Positions 52,828 to 62,271 of a stretch of DNA of 64,000 nt are shown here, one piece after another. Below the pieces are notes generated by a model that had not been told where the DNA came from, searched no databases, and saw only the letters and a program-made list of their open reading frames with translations. Positions within the stretch are counted from its first letter, which is position 1. Every line of letters begins with the position of its first letter. Location of the stretch: IMG/VR virus record IMGVR_UViG_3300042309_002885, positions 1 through 64,000 of that record; one strand, 5' to 3'. The position numbers and the translations under genes are program-made. This stretch comes from a virus.

Positions 52828-54633
52828 TTATGCTGCTGGCGCCGGCGTTTCCGGAGGAGGAGCTTCTGCTTCTCCCGCTGGTGAAACTTCACCGGTCTCT
52901 GCTGGGCCTCCTGTAAAGTCAGGTGGCGCTCCACCGCCACCGCCACCACCAACCATAGGCGCACCGCCTGCCTCACCAGGTCCTTCTGCACCAGCAATAT
53001 CTCCTGCCACTACTTGCTCACGCCATGCGGGACCGAGAGCGGTAATCTGCTGTATCTCCCATTGCAGCTCTGCATCTTTACGTAAAAACTCTCTATTAGC
53101 AAGTATATCTTTGTCTTTCCAATTAAGATATTTCTTCTGCGCGTAAGTATTTGAAACAAATTCACTCTGACTCATGTTATTAAAGGCTTGAACCTTTTGG
53201 TCAAGTCGCTGACCTTCTCTCATTTCATAGAAATTGGTAGGTACATTAAACTCAATTTCTATATTAGGTTCCGTGAGTTCAAATTTATCCCACAACCCCT
53301 TTAGTTTTAGATGTGTAACAAATCCCCTTTTAATACCAGCTGCAAATCTCTGCTGCTGTCTTATTATAAATCTAGCAAATTTTAATTCTTCGCGTAATAT
53401 TTCAGAGCCATCTCTAAATGCATCTTCTGGATCTAGTCTCGATGTTGGTACCTTAAGAGATCTATACAGCTTTTTAATAAAGTACATTAAATCAGCTAAT
53501 TCACCTAAGTTCTGACCCCCAGCTAACTGGCTTACACTTGATCCTTCTGATCCAGACCTTTTCGGGAACCAAAACGCATCAAGCATTGATTGAGGGTTAA
53601 ACTTTTTAACGACATCTGCCTGATCAATATCAAATGTTTTTGATGACCAATAATTACTAATTAACTTTTTAAGATACGCTTCTGCCTTAGGTGCGGGCAT
53701 GTTGCCTACATCAACGTTGAATACAAGACGTTCAGGTGCTCTTACCAGCCTGTAAATAACAATAGCATCTTCAATTAGTGAAAGCTGTCTGTAGGCGCGC
53801 CGAGCATTCTCTAAAAATGGTAATACCATATTTTTTGTCTCGTTCATTATACCAGAGTTTATGTATATTACCTGATTTTCGTCTAACGGTATATATTCGA
53901 TACGCTCTTGCCTATCCGGCTTTAACGGGTCAAATATAGGCTTCCTATATATAAAACCCTTTACCATCATGTTTTGTATATTATTATATACAGGGTCGAT
54001 TAACTCACATGGTAGATTGAGTGCACCTAATACCCCTTCATTAAGGTAATCTTTATGAATAATAAGTTCAAAAAAGAGCTCACCTTCTATTAAAAATTGT
54101 CTAAAATATTGCCAGCCTTTATTTTTAAAATCAAAATATTCTATAAACTTTGAAAACTCTTCATCAATTGAATTTTTATTACTAGAGGATAAATCAGTGT
54201 TTTTGTATAATATTTTTATCTCATTACCAGCGTCATCAGTATTGATTGCTTCGTCACATATCTCGTCTAGAGCATCTGCAACATCTGAATATGCAGCCAT
54301 TACTCTATAGTCACGTAATCTAGCTGCTTTATTCTCCTGAATATTAGCATACATTACCTGCCCGAAAGAGGTATCTTTGCCCATAGAGCCTATAGGCATA
54401 TTATTGTATTCGTTCGAAATAGATACGGAGTGCTTGGCTAATGCTTCGGAACGCCTTAATCCAGTGTCTGCGAAAGCCTTATATTTTGGATTGAGATTAT
54501 TATTTTCCGTATCTATTAAATTTGAATACGGCAGACGATTTTGAATAAACGCTGCTAAATTTCTACCAAATGTTGATGCTCTACCATCGTTTGATGTGTA
54601 GTTTTTATTTTGCGATTGTGTGCTATCAGCCAT
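52828..54633 (-). CDS. gp20: Portal protein, gp20-like
   Basis: 601 residues. IYRLVRAPERLVFNVDVGNM, AEAYLKKLISNY, LDAFWFPKRSG and LAGGQNLGELADL are gp20 signatures. The last 70 residues are Gly/Pro/Ala-rich and of low complexity, with much higher GC than the rest. It forms the dodecameric DNA entrance and packaging ring. Confidence 0.9.
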   Translation of the reverse strand: MADSTQSQNKNYTSNDGRASTFGRNLAAFIQNRLPYSNLIDTENNNLNPKYKAFADTGLRRSEALAKHSVSISNEYNNMPIGSMGKDTSFGQVMYANIQENKAARLRDYRVMAAYSDVADALDEICDEAINTDDAGNEIKILYKNTDLSSSNKNSIDEEFSKFIEYFDFKNKGWQYFRQFLIEGELFFELIIHKDYLNEGVLGALNLPCELIDPVYNNIQNMMVKGFIYRKPIFDPLKPDRQERIEYIPLDENQVIYINSGIMNETKNMVLPFLENARRAYRQLSLIEDAIVIYRLVRAPERLVFNVDVGNMPAPKAEAYLKKLISNYWSSKTFDIDQADVVKKFNPQSMLDAFWFPKRSGSEGSSVSQLAGGQNLGELADLMYFIKKLYRSLKVPTSRLDPEDAFRDGSEILREELKFARFIIRQQQRFAAGIKRGFVTHLKLKGLWDKFELTEPNIEIEFNVPTNFYEMREGQRLDQKVQAFNNMSQSEFVSNTYAQKKYLNWKDKDILANREFLRKDAELQWEIQQITALGPAWREQVVAGDIAGAEGPGEAGGAPMVGGGGGGGAPPDFTGGPAETGEVSPAGEAEAPPPETPAPAA

Positions 54634-54640
54634 TTTAGTA

Positions 54641-54649
54641 TATTTAGTC
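54641..54649 (-). promoter_or_regulatory. Late-type element GACTAAATA
   Basis: 16 nt to ATG 54633 on the minus strand. Confidence 0.6.
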
Positions 54650-55771
54650 TATGGTTATAGTATATCCATGACTGGATGTACCCCAACCTGCGCTATTTGC
54701 AGTTATGAATGTAAATTGATTACCAGACCCTGATAGAGCGTTAGCGGATAGATTAATTACCGCTATATTATCATTTAATATAGAGAATTGATTTTCATTA
54801 AGCTTATAAGCGCTTATATATAAACTCTTTGATGTGCTTATTGATGTGAAGTTGCTGTGTATATTTTGCGCATAACTACTAAGATAGAATTTATTGTCGT
54901 AACTAAAACGCTTACCGTATATTAAGAACTGATTGCTTATGCTTTTTTTAATTGTAATAGGATCTTGTATTCTCCTAGGTAATTGATCAGTCATATAAAA
55001 GAGATTAGTTATCTCTGGTATAGCTGAGACAGTTACGCTATCTGTTTGTGCGGAGATGTTTGTATATAGCGCGTTAAGAGTCTCGTAATCGTCGATTGTG
55101 TGTATTTTGCTACGTAGGTTAGAGTTAGTAAAATTTGCTGTAACCTTATATATTGTTTTGAGTGTCTCTGCTGGTTTAAATAGCCAGCTCTTTATAGTAA
55201 ATGATGTATCAGCAACAGCTCTAAACTTATCTGAAAAAGTAAGGTCTGTTGGTGCGTTGTAGCTAATATTTCCATCCCATAATACTTCAGATCGAATTTC
55301 TGTAGTATTTTTTAAATTATACTCCTCTGGTAGTGTCCAAGATAAGACTATATATGGGTTTGTATACGGCACGAAATTAGATATAATTTGATCTATATCT
55401 GACATATATCTAGCAAGTATGGAAAAACTTACTTCAATGTTTATAGGTACCGGTGATAGTATTTTTGTACTTGTAGGACCGAAGGGCGACAGCTTGCCTT
55501 CTAAGTAAGAGGAATCTATTTTATTAAAAACTCTTGTATTGTCTCTCGATATAGATGTTGTATTTACTGCGATTACAGGTAGTGTTAAGTTTTGTGCTTT
55601 ATTAACAATATCATACATTACTCTCTGCTTAGGACCAAATACATACCTTACCTCAACGCTCTCCTTTGGCTCTCTATTATTATTGTAGCGCTTTATTACA
55701 ACATCGTCAAACGCAGCGATAAACTGAGTTATAATATCTTTTATTTCCCAGAAAAACGTCTCGTTATTCAT
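54644..55771 (-). CDS. Tail-completion / sheath-terminator protein, gp15-like
   Basis: 375 residues. The N-terminal 180 residues resemble T4 gp15 (FDDVVIKRYN, VRYVFGPKQRVM, INIEVSFSILARYMSDIDQI, FVPYTNPYIVL), which caps the tail tube and sheath. The C-terminal half is Ser/Thr/Asn-rich beta structure not present in T4 gp15, probably an exposed added domain. Confidence 0.6.
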   Translation of the reverse strand: MNNETFFWEIKDIITQFIAAFDDVVIKRYNNNREPKESVEVRYVFGPKQRVMYDIVNKAQNLTLPVIAVNTTSISRDNTRVFNKIDSSYLEGKLSPFGPTSTKILSPVPINIEVSFSILARYMSDIDQIISNFVPYTNPYIVLSWTLPEEYNLKNTTEIRSEVLWDGNISYNAPTDLTFSDKFRAVADTSFTIKSWLFKPAETLKTIYKVTANFTNSNLRSKIHTIDDYETLNALYTNISAQTDSVTVSAIPEITNLFYMTDQLPRRIQDPITIKKSISNQFLIYGKRFSYDNKFYLSSYAQNIHSNFTSISTSKSLYISAYKLNENQFSILNDNIAVINLSANALSGSGNQFTFITANSAGWGTSSHGYTITID

Positions 55772-55777
55772 ATTGTA

Positions 55778-55786
55778 TATTTAGTT
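55778..55786 (-). promoter_or_regulatory. Late-type element AACTAAATA
   Basis: 15 nt to ATG 55771; overlaps the stop codon of the helicase gene. Confidence 0.6.
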
Positions 55787-57432
55787 TAGACGAACCTATC
55801 TAAGAAATATTTTGGAATTTTATGCTTGTTTTTTAATATAACATCTGTTATTGCACCGTCGAGAACGTATGTAGTGCAAAAATCTCCCTTAGATCTAACG
55901 CCGCGACCGCAAGACTGAATGAAGGAAGCTAACATTTTATTAATGTACCAGTTAGAATCGCTCTTCATTAGCCTTTCAATTCTTTTATCTGCTGTAGGTA
56001 AATAGGGCGCTTTAACAATAATTTGAAATCTCGCGAGATCGCCTTTTAGATCAACACCATACGACATAGACGGTGAGGCTAATATTGTAGGTGTGTTACT
56101 CGCTTGATGTATCTTTAATAAATCTTCATTTGTTGTACCTGCTTCGCGATATAGAATTCTTTTGTTAGAAATGTGTTTTTGAAGTGTTTCGGTAATAAAG
56201 TTTGTATGTGTGTGTATAATTCCCTTGTCGTTTTTGTGTATATTACAAATTTCATCTACTTGCTTTGCTATTTTTGGAAGTGTAGATTTAAGATTTGAAA
56301 AATTAAGCTTGTATTTAGTAGATATATAAATTGGGGCTTTCTTTGAATCAAAGGTAGATTCTGCCTCTATGTATTTATAGTTAGTAATACCTAGAGTCTT
56401 GCAGAAATTCTCTGGGTCGATAATTGTTGCGGACATAAGTATAATTTTTTTTCCGCTTTCAAAAATATATTTTGAAAGTTTATCTACCTTTAGTGGTGTA
56501 AAGGTTACACCACTATCGTGTCGCTCAATTATATATTCACTATCACTCCAAGTATTTGTAAGGGTTTTAATTTTATTGTGTATGCCCTGTAATGTAGAAA
56601 GTTCATTGCTTCTTATAGTTAATTGCAGACCACTGAGTGTTTTTTTTGTGTTGGTTATGTTAGATTTTAACTCTGCAACACGATCGTCTATCTCAGCACT
56701 GATTGTTTGTACCCATCTACCAAAGCTGGTATAATTACTACTACTAGGTAGAATGGGAATTTCCACTCCTAGTTTTTTTAGAGTATTGAAATTAATAGGA
56801 CAAGTAAACATCTTGACTAGCTGATCCTCTAACTCTGACGCTTCGTCACACACAATGAATTCTTTCTGCTTTATGTGACTGGGCAGAGCGAAAAACATAT
56901 CATAATTTAGCGCTGCAAATTTTGATGTAATAGTTTTATTTCTTGCGTTATAATATAGGCAGCTGTTTTTTGACCAGCAGCTTTCCTTTAGCCCAGATAG
57001 ATACATACAAGGAGCTGTGTCAACACCAAAATTATTATCATATGTACACTGGTAGTTCGATTTACCTTTAAGTATAGAGATATCATCAAAAAGAGCTTGA
57101 TACTGATCTTGTAACGCTTTAGTTATTGTGAGAGCGAAGCACCCAAACGGCTCTTGCTGATTTTCAGTGTTTTCATATTGATATCCTCCATACTGCGTTC
57201 GTTTAAATATTTCATAGCTTTCCACCGCATCAATAAAATTTGATTCCGGCAGTGAGGATACTTCACCTAGTGTTTTTGAAATAAACGATTTACCTGAACC
57301 CGTTGGTGCACTACATACCACAAACTTATACCCTTCTTCGAACGCTCTCTCAATGCTGTTTATTAAAAGTAGCTGAGTATCATTCGGATTAAATTGTGAT
57401 GGAAATTTACTAATATAACTTAACCCCATCAC
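55786..57432 (-). CDS. Rad3/XPD/DinG-like superfamily 2 helicase with Fe-S cysteines
   Basis: 548 residues. Walker A APTGSGKS (42-49); four cysteines at 129, 142, 152 and 158, fitting a Fe-S cluster domain; DEAS box (196-199); motif III-like SATI; C-terminal motifs SYGVDLKGD and QSCGRGVRS. These features define the XPD/DinG family of 5'-3' DNA helicases. It would unwind DNA in replication, repair or recombination; classic T4 has no gene of this type. Start could be either of the two leading Met codons. Confidence 0.8.
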   Translation of the reverse strand: MMGLSYISKFPSQFNPNDTQLLLINSIERAFEEGYKFVVCSAPTGSGKSFISKTLGEVSSLPESNFIDAVESYEIFKRTQYGGYQYENTENQQEPFGCFALTITKALQDQYQALFDDISILKGKSNYQCTYDNNFGVDTAPCMYLSGLKESCWSKNSCLYYNARNKTITSKFAALNYDMFFALPSHIKQKEFIVCDEASELEDQLVKMFTCPINFNTLKKLGVEIPILPSSSNYTSFGRWVQTISAEIDDRVAELKSNITNTKKTLSGLQLTIRSNELSTLQGIHNKIKTLTNTWSDSEYIIERHDSGVTFTPLKVDKLSKYIFESGKKIILMSATIIDPENFCKTLGITNYKYIEAESTFDSKKAPIYISTKYKLNFSNLKSTLPKIAKQVDEICNIHKNDKGIIHTHTNFITETLQKHISNKRILYREAGTTNEDLLKIHQASNTPTILASPSMSYGVDLKGDLARFQIIVKAPYLPTADKRIERLMKSDSNWYINKMLASFIQSCGRGVRSKGDFCTTYVLDGAITDVILKNKHKIPKYFLDRFV

Positions 57433-57450
57433 TAATGATATCGAAGTTCC

Positions 57451-57798
57451 TTAACTCGCAACTCTCGATATGACTACTAAATTATCATACATTTTGTATG
57501 TGTTATTTGTCTTGAGCGATCGCAGCTTACTAGTTATGTTATTATTACTACCAGTTAAAACACTCAACCGATAGTTTAGCGTGCATGTTGTATCTGTGAG
57601 GTGTATTGCGTATGGATAAGGCAGTTCAAGTATTTTGTTTTCTTTTTTCGATGTTTCGATATTAAAACGTATAAAATATTGTTTTGTAGAAAACAGCTTT
57701 AAGCGCCCTGCTTTAAGAACTTTACTATCACACTTTATAGAAATGTTCATTTGTAGGAAGCGTTGAAGTGCTTTGGTATATGTTTCAATATTTGTCAT
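57451..57798 (-). CDS. Hypothetical protein
   Basis: 115 residues, beta-rich and basic with ILELPYPYAIHL in the middle. No family recognised. ATGA overlap with the upstream gene, so it belongs to the unit 59532-55786. Confidence 0.6.
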   Translation of the reverse strand: MTNIETYTKALQRFLQMNISIKCDSKVLKAGRLKLFSTKQYFIRFNIETSKKENKILELPYPYAIHLTDTTCTLNYRLSVLTGSNNNITSKLRSLKTNNTYKMYDNLVVISRVAS

Positions 57799-58172
57799 GT
57801 ATCCATATATTCTATTTTCTTATCGGGTGACATTGTATATATTTGTGTATTAAAAAAATTCCAGAATTCATCGGTTGCAGGAATCACTTTTAATACATCA
57901 ACCGAGTCCACTGACACAATTCTATAGTCCTGCATTATAATGTCCCAAACAACACACGCATTGTTTGTAGCTTCGTTAAATTGTTTACCCCTTTTAGGAG
58001 GTCTGTAGTTTAAAACTACCCTTCCATTTGTAGTGTTAAGAAGATTGAAAGATTTAGTACATAACATACGACGTGTACTAGGTCTTCCTGGTTGAGGTCT
58101 TCTTCTTACAAATCTTAAATCAATAACATTATCTAATAATAACGTTTCAAGAGTCTGTCTGGTTACTTGCAT
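57795..58172 (-). CDS. WYL_2-like Sm/SH3 beta-barrel protein
   Basis: 125 residues from ATG 58172 (MQVTRQTLETLLLDNVID). The pattern RxTRR-type STRRMLCTKSFNLL, VLNYRPPKRGKQFNE and VVWDIIMQDYRIV matches the WYL_2 (DUF2693) family known mostly from phages. Probably a nucleic-acid- or ligand-binding small barrel. The longer frame from 58196 adds residues overlapping the upstream gene. Confidence 0.6.
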   Translation of the reverse strand: MQVTRQTLETLLLDNVIDLRFVRRRPQPGRPSTRRMLCTKSFNLLNTTNGRVVLNYRPPKRGKQFNEATNNACVVWDIIMQDYRIVSVDSVDVLKVIPATDEFWNFFNTQIYTMSPDKKIEYMDT

Positions 58173-58566
58173 GTTTATTCTTACTACAAATTCCAAAAAT
58201 TCGACTCTCGTTTAAAAAGATTCCACGGTCTACTCTCCCGTAGTCCTTAATATCAATATTCGAAACAGATACTCCGTAGTTGTTTGGAAAAATAACGATA
58301 TCATCTACTTTGGTATATTTTGCTTGCGGACCTACTAATATGACTTTTGCTTTACGCCAAGCTTTAGTTAGTGTGTTAGTAGGTATATATAGACCATTTC
58401 TCATTATACCATCGCTATCTGCTAGGTCTACATATTCTACAAGCAATATATCATCAAAGACAAAATTCAATTGATATTCTTCTAGTCCAAAATCCCCACT
58501 AGAATGTGATGATAAATCTATTAAGCTTCTCTGTGGTACAAGCTTGTCAATACTTTCAGTTGCCAT
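58147..58566 (-). CDS. GroES-like cochaperonin (gp31-type)
   Basis: 139 residues. DDILLVEYVDLADSD, GLYIPTNTLTKAWRKAKVIL, VGPQAKYTKVDDIVIFPNNY follow the order of the GroES barrel, with a candidate mobile loop around GIMRNGLY. T4 gp31 and relatives replace GroES to fold the major capsid protein. The 3' end overlaps the next gene by 26 bases. Confidence 0.6.
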   Translation of the reverse strand: MATESIDKLVPQRSLIDLSSHSSGDFGLEEYQLNFVFDDILLVEYVDLADSDGIMRNGLYIPTNTLTKAWRKAKVILVGPQAKYTKVDDIVIFPNNYGVSVSNIDIKDYGRVDRGIFLNESRIFGICSKNKHASNQTDS

Positions 58567-58585
58567 TATAATATATATTAAATGT

Positions 58586-58954
58586 TTATAATAAATCCAT
58601 ATACATTTTTACCTCTCTTGATGAGATGTTGTGATTTTTTGCTAACATGATTATATTAGCTTCCAAACTATTCTCATCTTTTGACTCTTTTGTTTTTTTA
58701 ATATATTGAATTTTTTTATATGACAGCTTTGGTATCAACTCATAATACAGCTTATATAGAGAAGATTTGTTTTCATCTATCGAATGAAACCGATTTAGTG
58801 TTTCATTCGATAGAATGCATTGACGCTTATCATAAAAGGACAACCATCTCGAAATCATGTATGGTGTAAATTGCTGTATGTCGGCTTCTTCCAGTGAAGC
58901 TTCTTTTATAGGTCTCTTATAAAAAAGATGACTAATAATATCGAAGAAGGTCAT
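58586..58954 (-). CDS. Clamp-loader small subunit, gp62-like
   Basis: 122 residues. FTPYMISRWLSFYD, LYKLYYELIPKLSYKKIQYI and the end SSREVKMYMDLL match the small clamp-loader subunit of T4-like cyanophages and relatives, shorter than T4 gp62 (187). With gp44 it would load the sliding clamp; gp44 is outside the window. Confidence 0.6.
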   Translation of the reverse strand: MTFFDIISHLFYKRPIKEASLEEADIQQFTPYMISRWLSFYDKRQCILSNETLNRFHSIDENKSSLYKLYYELIPKLSYKKIQYIKKTKESKDENSLEANIIMLAKNHNISSREVKMYMDLL

Positions 58955-59532
58955 ACAATTACCTTTGTAGTAGCAAGATGAATATCTTGAACTACATCGT
59001 TAAAGAACTCAACAACATTAGACATGAACTCTTGTGCTTGTTCGTCTTGAAGACCTGTACTGTAAGCAAAACCAGGCGCCTTTTTACCAGCTTTAATATT
59101 AATACCCGTATGACCTATAGCTACACTTTCTTTTGAGTATGTAATAGATACACTTGCTTTACCCGACTCTTGTTCTTTTTTGTCAGAACCAATAAATTTA
59201 TCATGTACGATAATATCATCACCCCTCATCTCTAAAGATTTCTCAATATATCGAGACAGAAGATTAGCTATTACGGTGTTAAAGAGTCGTTGAAAAGAAA
59301 CAGCTCCTAACGGACAGAGGTTAGGAATTTCCCAGCAAAAGTTTATAGCATCATCGCTATAGATGTAATCTTTAGCCATTGAGTCTTCTAAATCAATTAA
59401 ATTATCACTCACAAACATCGGTGCGCGAAAGGCAACTACATTACCGTAGGGTGATGTTTTTTCTTTGAAGAAACGATATGCAAATCGCTTGTGGATAAAG
59501 TCTCCGTTATAAATAGGTTGTTCTATGATCAT
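58951..59532 (-). CDS. DUF366-like protein
   Basis: 193 residues. VDLED-type IDLEDSMAKDYIYSDDAINF, FQRLFNTVIANLLSRYI, GDDIIV and KASVSITYSKESVAIGHTGINI match DUF366, a family known mainly from archaea and bacteria, with a biotin/lipoate-ligase-related fold. Function not established. Overlaps the clamp-loader gene by 4 bases (ATGA). Confidence 0.6.
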   Translation of the reverse strand: MIIEQPIYNGDFIHKRFAYRFFKEKTSPYGNVVAFRAPMFVSDNLIDLEDSMAKDYIYSDDAINFCWEIPNLCPLGAVSFQRLFNTVIANLLSRYIEKSLEMRGDDIIVHDKFIGSDKKEQESGKASVSITYSKESVAIGHTGINIKAGKKAPGFAYSTGLQDEQAQEFMSNVVEFFNDVVQDIHLATTKVIV

Positions 59533-59556
59533 ATAATAAAGTATAGTAAACCAATC

Positions 59557-60240
59557 TTATTTTTCAATAAGAAAATCTTTTATTCTTTCAAAGAAAATAT
59601 CAAACATTGCATTATCACTACTACCGTCCCAATTCTCATCCGCCTCTACCCACGAAGTTGTTGTTTGAAAGTGACCGTGTAAAAGATTTGGATGCGGTGT
59701 AGATATATTTAGAGATTTAAAATCGTTAGTATTATTTGTTAATAATACACCTTTGAATTCTTTATTATACCTTGTCTGCAGGCAGGTAATAAGCTCGTGG
59801 TATTTTTTTATAATTAACTGTATATCTTGCGAGTCGTGCCATCTACTATAGTAAAATAATGTTGTAGGTGTTTCACATTCAAACAGTTGCTTTGTTCTAA
59901 TTATCTTTCGATCGTAACTATCACGATGCGCTTGTGTAGCTTCGTCATGATGAAATAGCGGCGCGTACATTGGCCAGCTATATATTGTATCCTCTTGTAA
60001 AGAGTAAAGTGTGTTTATCCATTTAGGGTATTGAATTCCCTGTTTTGGATAGTAGGTGTAATTTTTAAATTCTAGATAACTTTCATTGAGTATATCGTTA
60101 AAATTGTTTTCAATAATTTTTCTTACGATATCAATATTCACAAGAACGTTTTCAAACATATTAACAGGTCCGTCAATAATATTAAGGCGTCTTAGTTGTT
60201 TAGCGAGTAGGCACGTTTCTCCTATGATAAGCTTATTCAT
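59557..60240 (-). CDS. DUF1796-like papain-type cysteine peptidase protein
   Basis: 227 residues from ATG 60240. GETCLLAKQLRRLNI at the start resembles the DUF1796 motif (G-x-x-C-x-x-A-x-x-L-R-R). Other probable catalytic sites: HHDEA near 115 and a later H/D region. Genes of this kind often sit in surface-polysaccharide clusters. The longer frame to 60288 overlaps the upstream gene more. Confidence 0.55.
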   Translation of the reverse strand: MNKLIIGETCLLAKQLRRLNIIDGPVNMFENVLVNIDIVRKIIENNFNDILNESYLEFKNYTYYPKQGIQYPKWINTLYSLQEDTIYSWPMYAPLFHHDEATQAHRDSYDRKIIRTKQLFECETPTTLFYYSRWHDSQDIQLIIKKYHELITCLQTRYNKEFKGVLLTNNTNDFKSLNISTPHPNLLHGHFQTTTSWVEADENWDGSSDNAMFDIFFERIKDFLIEK

Positions 60241-60919
60241 ATAAGTGTTTGTTGTATAAATGTGGTCTTGTTGAACAGTCTCCACCAATATGGTAACAAG
60301 CGGTGTCCAATAAGGTTACTGCAGTATAGTTGAATTGTCTTGTATGCTTAGAGCATTGCATTTCGTCTTTAAAATTAGCTATTCCCTGAGGAAACATTTT
60401 TTTATAATCTGATTTTCTGCGCAATCCGGGATTCCAGGAGTAGCCATTCCACTCACTATTTTGAAATTCTGGATCCATTATTTGATATTGTACATTATCT
60501 ACGGTATAGATTTCAGGCAAAGCTTTATGTGGCGTGTCGTATTGGTGTCTTACATGTACTTGATGTACATGAGGGCAATTTTGTAGAATTGTCAGTGATT
60601 GAGATATGTAAGGTATACTTTTGTCAAATAACCAATCTTCTTCAATATGAAAAATGTATTCGTTTTTTACACTATTAAAAAGAGTATCTAATGATCGTGA
60701 TAACCCTCTATTTTCTGTATTACATATTACTGTTACATCAGGATACTTATGTTGAATATATTTACATATATCTATAGATCCTGAATCGTTTATTATTATA
60801 AATTCATCTATAGCATATGTATTTGTCGAATAAAAACTGCTTATAGTTTCATCAAGTAGATGTAATCTATTATACGATGTTAGTGTGATAGATATAGGTA
60901 TTATATTATTTCCGTGCAT
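60233..60919 (-). CDS. Glycosyltransferase, GT2-like
   Basis: 228 residues. ITLTSYNRLHLLDETI, FIIINDSGS, NRGLSRSLDTLF and FHIEEDWLF (metal-binding acidic motif) are the GT-A fold landmarks. Overlaps neighbours at both ends, so it belongs to a tightly packed cluster. Confidence 0.75.
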   Translation of the reverse strand: MHGNNIIPISITLTSYNRLHLLDETISSFYSTNTYAIDEFIIINDSGSIDICKYIQHKYPDVTVICNTENRGLSRSLDTLFNSVKNEYIFHIEEDWLFDKSIPYISQSLTILQNCPHVHQVHVRHQYDTPHKALPEIYTVDNVQYQIMDPEFQNSEWNGYSWNPGLRRKSDYKKMFPQGIANFKDEMQCSKHTRQFNYTAVTLLDTACYHIGGDCSTRPHLYNKHLYE

Positions 60920-61629
60920 TCCTGTAATAATTTACGAAATTCATTTAATTGATGTTCACGTGTAAAATTAAAATGTGTGCTACTTCCTATTGCAATATTT
61001 GAGCTTGACTGTCGGCAGCCAAACATAGAGTTTTTTTCAAACCTATAATCAAACGATATATTTTTATAGTGTAGCAACTTTAAGTTTTGATCTCTATATG
61101 GTTCAACTATATTATCGTTATAGTCGTAAAAATTACCACCATGACAACCTAACAATAGTTCACACCGTTTAATTTTTACCGGGCTAAATATGCACGGTTT
61201 AGAATAATTTATTTGTGAGACGCCTGTTTTAATTTCTGAGGTAATAATACCGCTTTTTGGAAAAGATACAGAAACCATATCGTAACCATACGGGAGGTAT
61301 AGAGGGTATGTTGTTTGTTCGATAAATTCTATAAGGTTAGGATGATATAATAACTCATCTACATCTACTGTAATCACATAATCGCTTTGATCACTCTTCC
61401 AGCATGTACTTTTTATATTTACAAGTTCTATATCGTCGAAACTGTTATCTGTATTAAAGGTAATGACCTCTGTTTCACACTTTGTATAATTCTTAACTAT
61501 ATTCACCGTGTTATCTGTTGAACAATTATCATACACAACAATTTTTTTCACGAATTGTGAATAATGATCTAGAAAAAATGGCATAATTTTTTCTTCATTA
61601 TATGCCACTGCGTATACGGTAATTTGCAT
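60901..61629 (-). CDS. Glycosyltransferase, Glyco_tranf_2_4-like
   Basis: 242 residues. YAVAYNEEKIMPFFLDHY, VVYDNCSTDNTV and VITVDVDELLY (DxD) are typical of the GT2_4/GT92-like group. The C-terminal part, with GCHGGNFY and KLLHYK, fits the same group. The first 19 bases of the next gene overlap its end. Confidence 0.8.
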   Translation of the reverse strand: MQITVYAVAYNEEKIMPFFLDHYSQFVKKIVVYDNCSTDNTVNIVKNYTKCETEVITFNTDNSFDDIELVNIKSTCWKSDQSDYVITVDVDELLYHPNLIEFIEQTTYPLYLPYGYDMVSVSFPKSGIITSEIKTGVSQINYSKPCIFSPVKIKRCELLLGCHGGNFYDYNDNIVEPYRDQNLKLLHYKNISFDYRFEKNSMFGCRQSSSNIAIGSSTHFNFTREHQLNEFRKLLQECTEII

Positions 61630-61630
61630 A

Positions 61631-62269
61631 TTAATTATGAATATATAATACTTTGTTAATTTTAATAGCGTCTTTTTTTAATTGTTTGAGTAGAGGTATT
61701 AGCGAGTTAACAAGATCCCAATCTGCAGCAAAATTACGTGACTTTAAACCGACCTGTTTTATTAATTCTGTTTCAGCTGCAAAGCATCCAAAGTCTATCC
61801 AACTCGATTCGAGTCTTGATTCAATATGCCCGTTATAGTCACCTTCGCCTCGATCATGGTGTGTTATAAAGTCGCAAAAAATAAACCCTACTCTCGAAGA
61901 GCCGTTTGCAATAGACTCAAAATATTCGATAAATTTAGGTACATAGTAGTTATCATACCCTGTCATAATGGTATATTTGCAATTGGATGTGTATATACCA
62001 AACTCCCTCGGTGTATGTCCCCAGTCGTTATATCTCTCATCAAGCTCATAATATGAAATATTATTACACCCGCCATACTTATTAATTTGATTAGATATAT
62101 CAGGACACGGTCCATCTGATACTATTGTAAGATGAAAATTATCACTCGTCTGCGAGAGGAAAGAATTAATCATAACCTCAAGAGGCGGCCCTCCACCAAA
62201 CACAGGTATAACTATATTAAATAGTTTATTGTTGTTTGGAGCACAATTATTTTTTAAGACACCAGTCAT
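61631..62269 (-). CDS. Glycosyltransferase, GT2-like
   Basis: 212 residues from ATG 62269, two bases after the previous stop; the longer frame overlaps the upstream gene. FNIVIPVFGGGPPLEVMINS, IVSDGPCPD, YNDWGHTPREFG and TGYDNYY (acidic motif) suit a small GT-A transferase. Confidence 0.75.
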   Translation of the reverse strand: MTGVLKNNCAPNNNKLFNIVIPVFGGGPPLEVMINSFLSQTSDNFHLTIVSDGPCPDISNQINKYGGCNNISYYELDERYNDWGHTPREFGIYTSNCKYTIMTGYDNYYVPKFIEYFESIANGSSRVGFIFCDFITHHDRGEGDYNGHIESRLESSWIDFGCFAAETELIKQVGLKSRNFAADWDLVNSLIPLLKQLKKDAIKINKVLYIHN

Positions 62270-62271
62270 AA

